Below are positions 45,015 to 54,027 of a stretch of DNA of 64,000 nucleotides, piece by piece. The position numbers and the translations under genes were made by a program. The stretch spans positions 930,001 through 994,000 of the forward strand of contig NZ_LYOY01000001.1 of the NCBI RefSeq assembly GCF_001653515.1, given 5' to 3'. A model generated the notes under the pieces. It did no database searches and had not been told where the DNA came from. It saw only the letters and a list, made by a program, of their open reading frames with translations. Positions within the stretch are counted from its first letter, which is position 1. Each line of letters begins with the position of its first letter. The stretch is from Streptomyces sp. ERV7. GTDB lineage: Bacteria; Actinomycetota; Actinomycetes; Streptomycetales; Streptomycetaceae.

Positions 45015-45179
45015 TTGATGACCCCCTCGTCGCTACGAATGTCCGGTGTTGCGCACAGCATGCCCGCCCCACCCCGTGATCCACACGCAGGCGCGGAGTA
45101 ACGTCGTGGGCCGGGACGGGCGCCGGAATCACACGGGGGACCCGCCAGGACTTTTCTGTCAGAAGCGAAAGGCAGCGAT

Positions 45180-46052
45180 GTGACGGGCCCTACGGGAGAT
45201 ATTGCACGCGTCGGAGTGGTGGGCTGCGGCCAGATGGGGGCCGGCATCGCGGAGGTCTGCGCCCGCAGCGGCCTGGACGTGAAGGTCGCCGAGACCACCG
45301 GCGAGGCCCTGGAGATCGGCCGCACCCGGCTGCACAACTCCCTTTCGAAGGCTGCCGAGCGCGGCAAGATCACCGCGGAGGAGCGCGACGCGACGCTCGC
45401 CCGCCTGAGCTTCACCACCGACCTCGGCGAGTTCGCCGACCGCGATCTCGTCATCGAGGCCGTCGTCGAGAACGAGCAGGTCAAGACCGAGATCTTCCAG
45501 GTGCTCGACCAGGTGGTGACCCGCCCGGACGCGATCCTGGCGTCCAACACCTCCTCCATCCCGCTGGTGAAGCTCGCGGTCGCGACCTCGCGGCCGGACC
45601 AGGTCATCGGCATCCACTTCTTCAACCCGGCCCCGGTGCAGCAGCTCGTCGAGCTGATCCCGGCGCTCACCACCTCCGAGGGCACCCTCAGCCGGGCGCA
45701 GGCCATGGTGGAGAAGGTCCTCGGCAAGCACGCGATCCGCGCCCAGGACCGCTCGGGCTTCGTGGTCAACGCGCTCCTCATCCCGTATCTGCTCTCCGCG
45801 ATCCGGATGTTCGAGTCGGGCATCGCCAGCCGCGAGGACATCGACAACGGCATGGAGCTGGGCTGCGCCCACCCGATGGGTCCGCTCAAGCTGTCCGACC
45901 TCATCGGTCTGGACACGGTCGCCTCGGTGGCGGACTCGATGTACGACGAGTTCAAGGAGCCGCTGTACGCGGCGCCTCCGCTGCTGCAGCGCATGGTGGA
46001 CGCGGGACGCCTGGGCCGCAAGACCGGCTCCGGTTTCTACACGTACGCCTGA
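45180..46052 (+). CDS. 3-hydroxybutyryl-CoA dehydrogenase
   Basis: 290 residues, GTG start behind AGAAGCGAAAGG. NAD-binding RVGVVGCGQMGAGIAEVCAR, then DLVIEAVVENEQVKTEIFQ, ILASNTSSIPLVKLA, the catalytic His in GIHFFNPAPVQQLVELI, and a helical C-domain (AHPMGPLKLSDLIGLDT, LGRKTGSGFYTY). Oxidises or reduces 3-hydroxyacyl-CoA (FadB/HbdA type) in butyrate, PHB or ethylmalonyl-CoA metabolism. Stand-alone gene followed by a hairpin. Confidence 0.93.
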   Translation: MTGPTGDIARVGVVGCGQMGAGIAEVCARSGLDVKVAETTGEALEIGRTRLHNSLSKAAERGKITAEERDATLARLSFTTDLGEFADRDLVIEAVVENEQVKTEIFQVLDQVVTRPDAILASNTSSIPLVKLAVATSRPDQVIGIHFFNPAPVQQLVELIPALTTSEGTLSRAQAMVEKVLGKHAIRAQDRSGFVVNALLIPYLLSAIRMFESGIASREDIDNGMELGCAHPMGPLKLSDLIGLDTVASVADSMYDEFKEPLYAAPPLLQRMVDAGRLGRKTGSGFYTYA

Positions 46053-46083
46053 GCGCGTCCGCGTACTTCCGGGGACGCTTTTC

Positions 46084-46121
46084 GCCGGGCCCGGCTCCTC
46101 TGTGTGAGGGCCGGGCCCGGC
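46084..46121 (+). terminator. GC-rich hairpin after the dehydrogenase gene
   Basis: GCCGGGCCCGGC at 46084-46095 and again at 46110-46121. Each is self-complementary and they also pair with each other. 30 bp after the stop. Confidence 0.6.
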
Positions 46122-46124
46122 GCG

Positions 46125-46139
46125 TTCACACCCGGTGTG
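46125..46139. promoter_or_regulatory. TTCACAC-N3-GTGTG palindrome, candidate operator
   Basis: TTCACAC CCG GTGTG about 115 bp upstream of the 85-aa gene, followed by a CGCATATGC word. A closely related arrangement is at 48723-48739 in front of the NsdA-like regulator. Confidence 0.5.
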
Positions 46140-46252
46140 CGGCGCGAACCCGCATATGCTCTTCGCACACTCTCCCGCCCCTGGAGCAGGGCGAGTTGAC
46201 TCCTTGGCGAAAAGTCAATGGCAATCAGCCACAACGACGAAGGAGCCTCGCC

Positions 46253-46510
46253 GTGCCGAGCGACCCCGGCCACCCGATGGCCGTCGACGAACTGTTCGCG
46301 TTACGCCGTTCCCTGGAAGTGAGTCTGGCCCGCATCGACGGGCAGATGACGCTGCTCACCCACCGCGACGACCAGAGCGAACGCGAACTGACCGAGCTGG
46401 GCGTGCGGGTGGCGTCCCTGGAACACACGAGGTGGCCGCTGCCCGCGCTCACGGTGCTCACCGCCCTCGGCGCACTGGCCGTCGCGGTCTGGCAGGCGCT
46501 GGGGCGGTGA
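46253..46510 (+). CDS. Small coiled-coil, C-terminally anchored membrane protein, 85 aa
   Basis: GTG at 46253 behind AAGGAG, eight bases upstream. Residues about 10-55 form one charged amphipathic helix (DELFALRRSLEVSLARIDGQ, then RDDQSERELTELGVRVASLE) likely to self-associate. A single hydrophobic segment follows (LPALTVLTALGALAVAVWQA), with three residues after it. The layout of coiled coil plus tail anchor suggests a structural or scaffolding role at the membrane. No homologue recognised. Confidence 0.75.
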   Translation: MPSDPGHPMAVDELFALRRSLEVSLARIDGQMTLLTHRDDQSERELTELGVRVASLEHTRWPLPALTVLTALGALAVAVWQALGR

Positions 46511-46528
46511 GCGTCCGGCGGCCGGCCC

Positions 46529-46752
46529 CTAGGGTCTGTCCGGCGGATCTGGTCGGCTTTCGGTCCGGAGGGACCTTGCGGTGCTGGTGAGCGGGGGTCT
46601 GGTGCGTCCAGCTGCAAGGCGGAGGATTGAGGCGACGCGGAGCGTCGGTGATTGACGACAACGCCGCTGGGGGTCCCCCCTGGCCCTTAAGGCCTTGGGG
46701 GAGGGCGTGCCAGACCCCCGCGTGCCGACCAGATCCGCCGGACAGGCCCTAG
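46529..46752. mobile_element. MITE-like element with 29-bp terminal inverted repeats
   Basis: Left end 46529-46557 (CTAGGGTCTGTCCGGCGGAT...) and right end 46724-46752 are inverted repeats with one mismatch. The interior is about 165 bp, has no open frame of note, and includes GATTGAGGCGACGCGGAGC. No transposase is present, so a non-autonomous element is likely. The right end supplies the last bases and TAG stop of the NUDIX gene. I recognise this sequence as a dispersed Streptomyces repeat, from memory only. Confidence 0.65.
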
Positions 46753-47285
46753 CCGTCGCCGAGCCGCATATGGTGCAGGAGCAGGAGTCCGGCCGCCATA
46801 TTGGCGGCCGGGACCTCGCCGCGGGCGATCATGTCGGGTACCAGCTTGAGCGGTATCCACTCGCGCCGCGACGACTCGAAGTCGTCCTCGGGGTGGCCGA
46901 TGTACTCGGCCGACTCCGACCAGTAGAGGTGGTGCCGGGCGTCGATGAGCCCGTTGGCGGGCTCGACGGTGAGGAGCGGGCGCAGCGGGCCCGGCCGCCA
47001 CCCCGTCTCCTCCTCCATCTCCCGGGCGGCCGCGGCCGCGATGTCCTCGCCGTCCTCGACGACTCCGGCGGCCAGCTCCCAGCCCCAGCTGTCGGTGATG
47101 AACCGGTGCCGCCACAGCAGCAGCACCTCGTTGGCCTCGTTGACGACGGTCGCCACGGCGACCGGGCGAAGCCTGATCAGGAAGTGGTCCAGGTGCCGCC
47201 CGTCCGGGAGGACGACATCGGCGAGATTGACGCGGAACCAGCGGTTCTCATAGACAGTTTGTTCACTCAGGTTCGTCCACTGCAC
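46749..47285 (-). CDS. NUDIX hydrolase
   Basis: 178 residues from the GTG at 47285 (MQWTNLSEQTVYENRWFRV), with GGAAGG about ten bases upstream; a TTG at 47306 is in frame. NUDIX box: GVVEDGEDIAAAAAREMEEE followed by TGW, matching G-x5-E-x7-REUxEExG. The family resembles ADP-ribose/GDP-mannose pyrophosphatases; the substrate is not certain. The stop codon lies inside the inverted repeat of the adjacent MITE-like element. Confidence 0.92.
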   Translation of the reverse strand: MQWTNLSEQTVYENRWFRVNLADVVLPDGRHLDHFLIRLRPVAVATVVNEANEVLLLWRHRFITDSWGWELAAGVVEDGEDIAAAAAREMEEETGWRPGPLRPLLTVEPANGLIDARHHLYWSESAEYIGHPEDDFESSRREWIPLKLVPDMIARGEVPAANMAAGLLLLHHMRLGDG

Positions 47286-47336
47286 GTTTTTGCCACCTTC
47301 CGACAAGAGGATGGCAATATCGCAGCAGGCACGCGC

Positions 47337-48677
47337 TCACAGGGGAACGCGCAGTGCCCCGTCGATCAGCTCGGCGGCATCGTCGGCGCCGGCGCAACCG
47401 CTCTCGACCAGATGCTCGCGTACGACGCGCAACCGGTCGCGCAACCGCTGCGACTCCATCCCCCGGGCCCGCTCGGCCATCTCGACCGCCGTCGCGACGG
47501 CCCGGTCCGCCTCGCCCTGCCGGAGCTCGATCTGCGCGAGCATCGCCAGCCGGTGCACCCTGCCCCGGTCGTGCGAGGGGGCGTGCGCCGCCAGTCCCGC
47601 CTGCTCGCGCGCGGCCGGGAGATCCCCGAGCCGCAGCAGGGCCTCCGCCACCTGGACGTTGACCAGGCCCGGCTGGACGTAGCCGGTCTCGGCGGGTTCG
47701 TTCTTCGGCCGGATCCGCTCGGCGGCCCGCTCGGCGCCGCGGATCGCGCCGAGCGCGCTGCGCCCGTCGCCGAGGTGCGCGTACGCCTTGGCCTGCATCG
47801 CGTGCAGATCCGCGGCCAGCGCCGGGGTGAGCTGGTGGCCCGCCGCCCGCAGCGCCGCCTCCGCGAAGGCGACCGCCTGGCGGTAGTCGCGCATGAACAG
47901 CGACTGGTTGACCAGCAGGGCGATCACATACGCGCCGAGCCCCCGGTCCCCGCTCGCCTTCGCCAGCCGCAGCGCCTGGTGGAAGTAACGCTGGGCCAGG
48001 CCCTGGGCGTTGGAGTCGTACGCGCAGATCCCGGCGATCGCGACCAGTCCCCCGGTCGCCCGGTGCAGCTGGCGGCCGGTCTGGTCGGTGTAGCAGCCGC
48101 GCAGCAGCGGCGCGGTCTCGGAGTTGAGGAAGCCCACGATGCGCGAGCGGGTGGCGATGCCCCCGGCCTTGCGGTACATCAGCTCGTAGTGCGCGCGGGC
48201 CGCACGCAGCATCTCGATGTCGCTCTCGCTCACCGCGGTCTGGCCGTGCCGGGACACATCGGTGTCCTCCGGCGGATTCTCCCACTCCCACACCGGCATC
48301 ACGGCCGGGGTGCCGGTGACCGCGGGCGCGCCCAGTATGTGCGGGCGCTGCTGCTCGTCGGAGCGCCACAGGGCGGTGGCCCGCTCCACGAACCCGGCGA
48401 GCGGCGAGCCCACCGGCGCGGCCGGCTCACCCGGCACACCGAGCCCGATGTCGTCGAGGGTGACCGGCCGGTGCAGCCGGGCCGCCAGCACCTCGCAGAT
48501 CAGATCGGGCACCTGGCCGCGCGGCCGCTGCCCCTTCAACCACCGTGCCACCGCGGTGTGTTCGTATCTCAGTGCCAGACCTCTGGCACGGCCGGCCTGG
48601 TTCACATGGGCCGCGAGCCCGGCGTTCGAGATGCCGGCCTCGTCGACCAGCGCGTCGAGCAGGGTATTGGGCTGCAT
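47337..48677 (-). CDS. NsdA-like transcriptional regulator with TPR-type repeats
   Basis: 446 residues from the ATG at 48677. Residues 1-80 form a helix-turn-helix-like region (LLDALVDEAGISNAGLAAHV, then HTAVARWLKGQRPRGQVPDL). From about 160 onward the chain is a series of helical pairs typical of TPR-like repeats (RYFHQALRLAKASGDRGLGA, AVAFAEAALRAAGHQLTPAL, ADLHAMQAKAYAHLGDGRSA). The architecture matches the Streptomyces NsdA group, which represses development and antibiotic synthesis; the exact role here is unknown. An operator-like palindrome lies 46 bp upstream. Confidence 0.82.
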   Translation of the reverse strand: MQPNTLLDALVDEAGISNAGLAAHVNQAGRARGLALRYEHTAVARWLKGQRPRGQVPDLICEVLAARLHRPVTLDDIGLGVPGEPAAPVGSPLAGFVERATALWRSDEQQRPHILGAPAVTGTPAVMPVWEWENPPEDTDVSRHGQTAVSESDIEMLRAARAHYELMYRKAGGIATRSRIVGFLNSETAPLLRGCYTDQTGRQLHRATGGLVAIAGICAYDSNAQGLAQRYFHQALRLAKASGDRGLGAYVIALLVNQSLFMRDYRQAVAFAEAALRAAGHQLTPALAADLHAMQAKAYAHLGDGRSALGAIRGAERAAERIRPKNEPAETGYVQPGLVNVQVAEALLRLGDLPAAREQAGLAAHAPSHDRGRVHRLAMLAQIELRQGEADRAVATAVEMAERARGMESQRLRDRLRVVREHLVESGCAGADDAAELIDGALRVPL

Positions 48678-48722
48678 CAGGCCCCTCCGTTGGCTCGGTG
48701 GACCCAGCGTAAACGAGGCGCG

Positions 48723-48739
48723 TTCACACGGGGTGTGAA
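48723..48739. promoter_or_regulatory. TTCACAC-GGG-GTGTGAA perfect palindrome, candidate operator
   Basis: 7-bp perfect arms around GGG, 46 bp upstream of the NsdA-like start, followed by CGCATTTATGCG on the plus strand. The half-sites fit the TnACnC/GnGTnA halves of BldD boxes, but the spacer is 3 rather than 1, so BldD binding is doubtful. Confidence 0.55.
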
Positions 48740-48934
48740 GGGAGTACTCGCATTTATGCGCCGCGCACTCTGCCGCCGCGAGCCCACTGCCGATTGACTG
48801 AACTGCCTCTCCACAGAGGCGTGCCGGGCCGCCGGCTCCCCCTCGTACAGTGCGGCGGCCCGCTCCCGGCGCCGCCGGTCCTGCCGAACTGCCCGTCACT
48901 CCGCGGCAGGACCGACGGCGCACGCTCCACCGCC

Positions 48935-50002
48935 TCAGCGCCCCGCCTGCGCGGCCGGGACGGCTCCGGGCTGCGCGGGCACGCGCACCCGGTCGTTGCG
49001 CAGCACCATCAGCGCCACGTCGTCGGCCAGCCGTCCGCCGGTGTGGCGCAACAACTCCCGCTGTACGCAGTGGATCACTGCTGCGGGGGACAGCGGGGTG
49101 TCCAGGGCCGCCCGGGCGAGTACTTCCTGCAGCCGGAAGAACCGCCCGGCGCGGTCCCTGGCGTCCTCGGCGCCGTCCGTGTGCAGACACAGCGCCTCCC
49201 CCGGCAGCAGCCGGGTGCAGTACTGGAGCGGCAGTTCGGCGGGGAGCGGGAAGGAGCCGAGCGGCGGCAGCGGGTCGCCGGGCAGCAGCGCCTCGGCGCC
49301 GCCGCACAGCCGATAGGGCCAGGGATGACCGCAGTTGAGGGCGAGCACCGTGCCGTCGGCACGGATCTCCAGGAGCAGTACGGTCACGAACTCCTCGGCG
49401 AGCGGGCTCTCCGGCTCGCCCGGGCAGCAGGCCGGGTGCTCGGCGCGGGCCCGCTCGCGCAGATGCCGTTGCAGCGCCCGCTCCAGACGCCGCAGCACGC
49501 CCGCCAGGTCCGGCTCGTCGTGGGCGGCCTCGCGGAAGCTGCCGAGCAGTGCGGCGACCGCGCCGAGCGCGCCCAGGCCGTGGCCGCGCACATCGCCCAT
49601 GACGACCCGCACCCCGTGCCGGGTGGCCATCACCTCGTACAGATCGCCGCCGACCGCCGCGCCCCGGCCCGCGCAGAGCTGGCCGGCGGCCACCGTGAGC
49701 CCGTCGACACGGGGCGGCGGCGGGCGCAGCAGCACCCGCTGGGCGGCGTCGGCGACCTCCTGGACGAGCCGCAACTCCCGGGCCGCGCCCAGCCGTACGC
49801 CGTGCACCAGACAGACCACCGCGATCAAGAAGGCCGCACAGGTGGCGATCCGCAGACCCATCGACTCGTCGGTGGCCAGCGGACAGGTCAGCTGCCAGAC
49901 GACGACCAGGACCAGCCACAGGGCGGGCAGCGCCAGGGCGAGTCCCCGGCCCGTACCGAGTGCCTGCGCGCAGGCCGCCGTCCAACTCCTGGTACGGATC
50001 AT
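48935..50002 (-). CDS. PP2C-type (SpoIIE) serine phosphatase, membrane-bound
   Basis: 355 residues. Two N-terminal membrane segments (ALALPALWLVLVVVWQL; IATCAAFLIAVVCLVHGV), then a short coiled linker and the SpoIIE/PPM domain: AVGGDLYEVM, VVMGDVRGHGLGAL, LNCGHPWPYRL, CLHTDGAEDARDRAG and LADDVALMVLRN with the metal-binding aspartates. Such phosphatases act on anti-anti-sigma factors. No sensor domain beyond the membrane helices, and no partner gene nearby. The 257 bp between it and the regulator start hold only the palindrome described. Confidence 0.9.
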   Translation of the reverse strand: MIRTRSWTAACAQALGTGRGLALALPALWLVLVVVWQLTCPLATDESMGLRIATCAAFLIAVVCLVHGVRLGAARELRLVQEVADAAQRVLLRPPPPRVDGLTVAAGQLCAGRGAAVGGDLYEVMATRHGVRVVMGDVRGHGLGALGAVAALLGSFREAAHDEPDLAGVLRRLERALQRHLRERARAEHPACCPGEPESPLAEEFVTVLLLEIRADGTVLALNCGHPWPYRLCGGAEALLPGDPLPPLGSFPLPAELPLQYCTRLLPGEALCLHTDGAEDARDRAGRFFRLQEVLARAALDTPLSPAAVIHCVQRELLRHTGGRLADDVALMVLRNDRVRVPAQPGAVPAAQAGR

Positions 50003-50175
50003 GCCGTCGGCCCCCCTAGGCCTCTGCGCCTCTCACCCCTGCACCGGCCTTCACGACCGGATTGATTCTGTCGACGGTCCGCCCCTTTTTGCGTACATCG
50101 CTCCCTCTTCTCACCCGAACGAGTGAGAAGGGTGGGGTTCTGGAGGAGAGCCCTGCGGGCAGGGGCGCGAACGCC

Positions 50176-50211
50176 GGAAGGGCGCATCCGGGGGTCCGGA
50201 TACGCCCTTCC
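50176..50211 (-). terminator. Terminator of the pheST operon
   Basis: GGAAGGGCGCATCCGG (50176-50191) pairs with CCGGATACGCCCTTCC (50196-50211), one mismatch, 19 bp after the pheT stop. Confidence 0.8.
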
Positions 50212-50229
50212 TGGTCCCGCCTCGGGGAG

Positions 50230-52758
50230 TTACGCCCCGCGGAGCACCGCGCCCGTGCGCTCGGCGGCCAGGGCCACCGCCGCGTCGCGGGCGGCCGAGG
50301 CCTCCTCGACGGTCAGCGTGCGGTCGGCGGCGCGGAAGCGCAGCGCGTACGCCAGCGACTTCTTGCCCTCGCCGATCTGCTCACCGGTGTAGACGTCGAA
50401 CAGCCGGATGGACTCCAGGAGTTCACCGGCGCCGCCGCGCAGGAAGTACTCGACGGCGGCGGAGGGGACCTCCGCGTCGACGACCAGCGCCACGTCCTGG
50501 GTGGCCACCGGGAAGGTGGAGATCCGCGGGGCCCGCAGGGCGCCCTCTCCGGCCTTCGCGAGCAGATCCAGGTCGAGCTCCATGGCGCAGGTGCGCTCGG
50601 GCAGGCTCAGCGCCTTGACCACGCGCGGGTGCAGCTCGCCCGCGTGGCCGATCACGACGATCTCGCTGTCGATGACGACGGCGAGCTCGGCGCAGCGGCC
50701 CGGGTGCCACGGCCCGTACTGGCCCTGCTGGACGATGAGTTCGGCGCCCGCCTCATGGGCCAGGGTCCGGGCGGCCTCGACCGCGTCGGCCCAGTCCGCC
50801 GGGCGGCCCTTGCCCCACCAGCCGGCCTGCTCGCGCGCACCGGCGAGGACGGCGGCCGCGTGCCGGGGCTGCGCGGGCAGCACGGCGTCGAGCGCGGCGA
50901 TCTCCTCGTCGGTGGGGCGGCGGTCGACGGGCAGCTGGACGGCGACGCCCTGGCTCTCGCCCGGCTGGAAGACCAGACCGGTCTCGAAGAGGGCCAGGTC
51001 GTGGCTGCCGCGGCCGTCGTTGCGGCGCAGCGCCGTGAGCAGCCCCGGCAGCAGCGTGGTGCGCAGCGCCGGCTCCTCGTCGTTGAGCGGGTTGACCAGC
51101 TTCACGACCCGGCGGGCCGGGTCGCCGGCCTCCAGGCCCAGCTGGTCGAAGACCTGCTCGGAGACGAACGGGTAGTTCAGCGCCTCCACATAACCGGCGC
51201 CGGCGAGCGCGCGGCCCGCCCGGCGGTGCAGCCGCTGGCGCTCGGTCAGACCGCGGCCGGCGGGCGGCTTCGGCAGGGTGGAGGGCAGGTTCTCGTACCC
51301 CTCCAGCCGGATGACCTCCTCGGCGAGGTCGTTCGGCTCGGTGAGGTCGGGGCGCCACGAGGGCACGGTGACGACGAGCTCGTCCTGCCCGTAGACGTCG
51401 CAGCCGATCTCCTGGAGGCGGCGCACGACGGTCTCGCGGCCGTAGTCGACGCCCGCCACCTTGTCCGGGTGGTCGGCGGAGACGGAGATGGTGCGCGGCG
51501 CGGAGGGCGCGATGACCTCGGTGACGCCGGCCTCGGCGGTGCCGCCCGCGAGCAGCACCAGCAGGTCGACGGTCCGCTGGACGGCCGCGGAGGCGGCCTG
51601 CGGGTCGACGCCGCGCTCGAAGCGCTTGGACGCCTCGGAGGTCAGCTTGTGGCGGCGCGCGCTGCGGGCGATGGCGACCGGGTCGAAGTGCGCGGCCTCG
51701 ATGACCACCTCGGTGGTACCCGTGACCTGTCCGGTCTGCGGGTCGGTGACCGAGTCGGCGATCTCCGTGTTGGCGCCGCCCATCACACCGGCAAGCCCGA
51801 TCGGGCCGCGGTTGTCGGTGATGACCAGGTCGGCGGCGTCCAGCTTGCGCTTGGCGCCGTCGAGGGTGGTGATCACCTCGCCGGGCTCGGCGCGGCGGAC
51901 GCCGATGGGGCCGTCGACCAGCGAGCGGTCGTAGGCGTGCAGCGGCTGGCCGAGCTCGATCATCACGTAGTTGGTGACGTCGACGGCGAGCGAGATCGGG
52001 CGCATCCCGGCCTTCTGCAGCCGGCGCTGGAGCCAGATCGGCGAGCGGGCCTCGGGGTCGAGGCCTCCGACGGTGCGCGCGGTGAAGCGGTCGCAGCCGA
52101 TCGGGTCGACGATCTTCACCGGGTAGCCGTACGAGTTGGGCGCGGGCACGTCGAGCAGCGCCGGGTCGCGCAGCGGCAGACCGTACGCGATGGCGGTCTC
52201 GCGGGCCACACCGCGCATCGACAGGCAGTCGCCGCGGTTGGCGGTCACCGCGATGTCCAGGACCTCGTCGACGAGCTCCAGGAGCGCGATCGCGTCGGTG
52301 CCGGCCTCGTGCTCGTGCGGCAGGACGATGATGCCGCCGCTGCCGTCGTCGCCCATGCCCAGCTCGTCGCCGGAGCAGATCATGCCGTGCGAGGTCTTGC
52401 CGTACGTCTGGCGGGCGGCGATGGCGAAGTCGCCGGGCAGCACGGCGCCGGGGAGCACCACGACGACCTTGTCGCCGACCTGGAAGTTCCGGGCGCCGCA
52501 GACGATCTCCTGCGGCTCGCCGGTGCCGTTGGCCGTGCCGACGTCGACCGTGCAGAAGCGGATGGGCTTCTTGAAGCCCTCCAGCTCCTCGATGGTCAGC
52601 ACCTGGCCGACGACCAGGGGGCCCTTGAGGCCGGCGCCGAGCTGCTCGACGGTCTCGACCTCGAGGCCGGCGGAAACGAGCTTGGCCTGGACGTCACGGC
52701 CGGTCTCGGTCGCCGGCAGGTCGACGTACTCCCGCAGCCAAGAAAGCGGGACCCGCAT
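50230..52758 (-). CDS. pheT: Phenylalanine--tRNA ligase beta subunit
   Basis: 842 residues. N-terminal [24 protein letters not shown]-type tRNA-binding domain with [20 protein letters not shown], a B3/4 editing domain, B5 domain and C-terminal FDX-ACB ([20 protein letters not shown]). Forms the alpha2-beta2 enzyme with PheS; the B3/4 domain hydrolyses mischarged Tyr-tRNA-Phe. The start overlaps the pheS stop (TGATG), giving equal translation of both subunits. Confidence 0.97.
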   Translation of the reverse strand: MRVPLSWLREYVDLPATETGRDVQAKLVSAGLEVETVEQLGAGLKGPLVVGQVLTIEELEGFKKPIRFCTVDVGTANGTGEPQEIVCGARNFQVGDKVVVVLPGAVLPGDFAIAARQTYGKTSHGMICSGDELGMGDDGSGGIIVLPHEHEAGTDAIALLELVDEVLDIAVTANRGDCLSMRGVARETAIAYGLPLRDPALLDVPAPNSYGYPVKIVDPIGCDRFTARTVGGLDPEARSPIWLQRRLQKAGMRPISLAVDVTNYVMIELGQPLHAYDRSLVDGPIGVRRAEPGEVITTLDGAKRKLDAADLVITDNRGPIGLAGVMGGANTEIADSVTDPQTGQVTGTTEVVIEAAHFDPVAIARSARRHKLTSEASKRFERGVDPQAASAAVQRTVDLLVLLAGGTAEAGVTEVIAPSAPRTISVSADHPDKVAGVDYGRETVVRRLQEIGCDVYGQDELVVTVPSWRPDLTEPNDLAEEVIRLEGYENLPSTLPKPPAGRGLTERQRLHRRAGRALAGAGYVEALNYPFVSEQVFDQLGLEAGDPARRVVKLVNPLNDEEPALRTTLLPGLLTALRRNDGRGSHDLALFETGLVFQPGESQGVAVQLPVDRRPTDEEIAALDAVLPAQPRHAAAVLAGAREQAGWWGKGRPADWADAVEAARTLAHEAGAELIVQQGQYGPWHPGRCAELAVVIDSEIVVIGHAGELHPRVVKALSLPERTCAMELDLDLLAKAGEGALRAPRISTFPVATQDVALVVDAEVPSAAVEYFLRGGAGELLESIRLFDVYTGEQIGEGKKSLAYALRFRAADRTLTVEEASAARDAAVALAAERTGAVLRGA

Positions 52759-53879
52759 CAGATCTCCATCCCGAACGGCCGGGTGAACCGGACGTCACCC
52801 TCGACCATGTCTCGCATGTCTTCGACGTTGTGGCGGAACATCAGCAGGCGTTCGATGCCGAAGCCGAAGGCGAATCCGCTGTACTTCTCGGGGTCGACGC
52901 CGCAGGCGGTGAGCACCTTCGGGTTGACCATGCCGCAGCCGCCGAGCTCGATCCAGCCCTCGCTGGAGCAGGTGCGGCAGGGGCGGTCGGGGTTGCCGAC
53001 GGACTCGCCGCGGCACACGTAGCAGACCATGTCCATCTCGGCGGACGGCTCGGTGAACGGGAAGAAGTTCGGCCGCAGCCGGGTCTTCATGTCCTGGCCG
53101 AAGAGCGACTGGACCATGTGGTCCAGGGTGCCCTTGAGGTCCGCCATGGTCAGGCCCTCGTCGACGGCGAGCAGCTCGACCTGGTTGAAGACGGGGGTGT
53201 GCGTGGCGTCCAGCTCGTCCGTGCGGTAGACCCGGCCGGGGCAGATCACGTACACCGGCGGCTCACGGTCGAGCAGCGAGCGGATCTGCACCGGGGAGGT
53301 GTGCGTGCGCAGCACCGTGCCGGAGTTCGCCGTGCCGTCGGCGGCCTGGACGAAGAAGGTGTCCGCCTCGCCGCGGGCCGGGTGGTCCGGGCCGATGTTG
53401 AGCGCGTCGAAGTTGAACCACTCGGCCTCGACCTGCGGGCCCTCGGCGACCTCGTAGCCCATGGCCACGAAGATGTCCTCGATGCGCTCGGAGAGCGTGG
53501 TGAGCGGGTGGCGGGCGCCGGCCGGTACACGGTCGTACGGCAGCGAGACGTCCACCGCCTCCTCGACCAGGACGCGCGCGTCGCGCTCGGCCTCCAGCTC
53601 GCTCTGGCGGGCGGCCAGCGCCTTGTTCACGGCGCCGCGGGCCATGCCCACGAGCTTGCCTGCCGCGGCCTTGGCCTGCGGCGGCAGGGCGCCGATCTCG
53701 CGGTTGGCGAGGGACAGGGGCGAGGTGCCACCGGCGTGCGCGGTCTTCGCGTGAGCGAGCGCCTCGAGGTCACCGGCCGCGGCGAAGGCGGCGAGCGCCT
53801 CGTCCCGCATGCGCTCGATCTCTTCCGGTTTCAGTGCCTCGACCTCAACAGGGTCGTACGACTTATTGGGTGCCGACAT
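52758..53879 (-). CDS. pheS: Phenylalanine--tRNA ligase alpha subunit
   Basis: 373 residues from the ATG at 53879 ([20 protein letters not shown]). N-terminal coiled-coil that contacts tRNA, then the class II catalytic domain: [54 protein letters not shown] (motif 2), and [15 protein letters not shown] (motif 3). First gene of pheST. A -10-like TTAGACT lies about 100 bp upstream on the minus strand. Confidence 0.97.
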   Translation of the reverse strand: MSAPNKSYDPVEVEALKPEEIERMRDEALAAFAAAGDLEALAHAKTAHAGGTSPLSLANREIGALPPQAKAAAGKLVGMARGAVNKALAARQSELEAERDARVLVEEAVDVSLPYDRVPAGARHPLTTLSERIEDIFVAMGYEVAEGPQVEAEWFNFDALNIGPDHPARGEADTFFVQAADGTANSGTVLRTHTSPVQIRSLLDREPPVYVICPGRVYRTDELDATHTPVFNQVELLAVDEGLTMADLKGTLDHMVQSLFGQDMKTRLRPNFFPFTEPSAEMDMVCYVCRGESVGNPDRPCRTCSSEGWIELGGCGMVNPKVLTACGVDPEKYSGFAFGFGIERLLMFRHNVEDMRDMVEGDVRFTRPFGMEI

Positions 53880-54027
53880 CTCTTCCCGTACTTCCGATTG
53901 GCTTGGCTGGGGGTCCCGCCACCGCGACAGCGACTGGGCCGCGCGACAGCACGGACACGAACGCGCCAAAGGTCGAGTCTAACGGGGTGGGTACGTGCGG
54001 ATGCGCCCGTGGGCGGCCCGGCGGTCG

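Noticed and set aside
48794..50065. 423-codon plus-strand frame opposite the PP2C gene
   Set aside because: Complement of the phosphatase; no start signal or domain.
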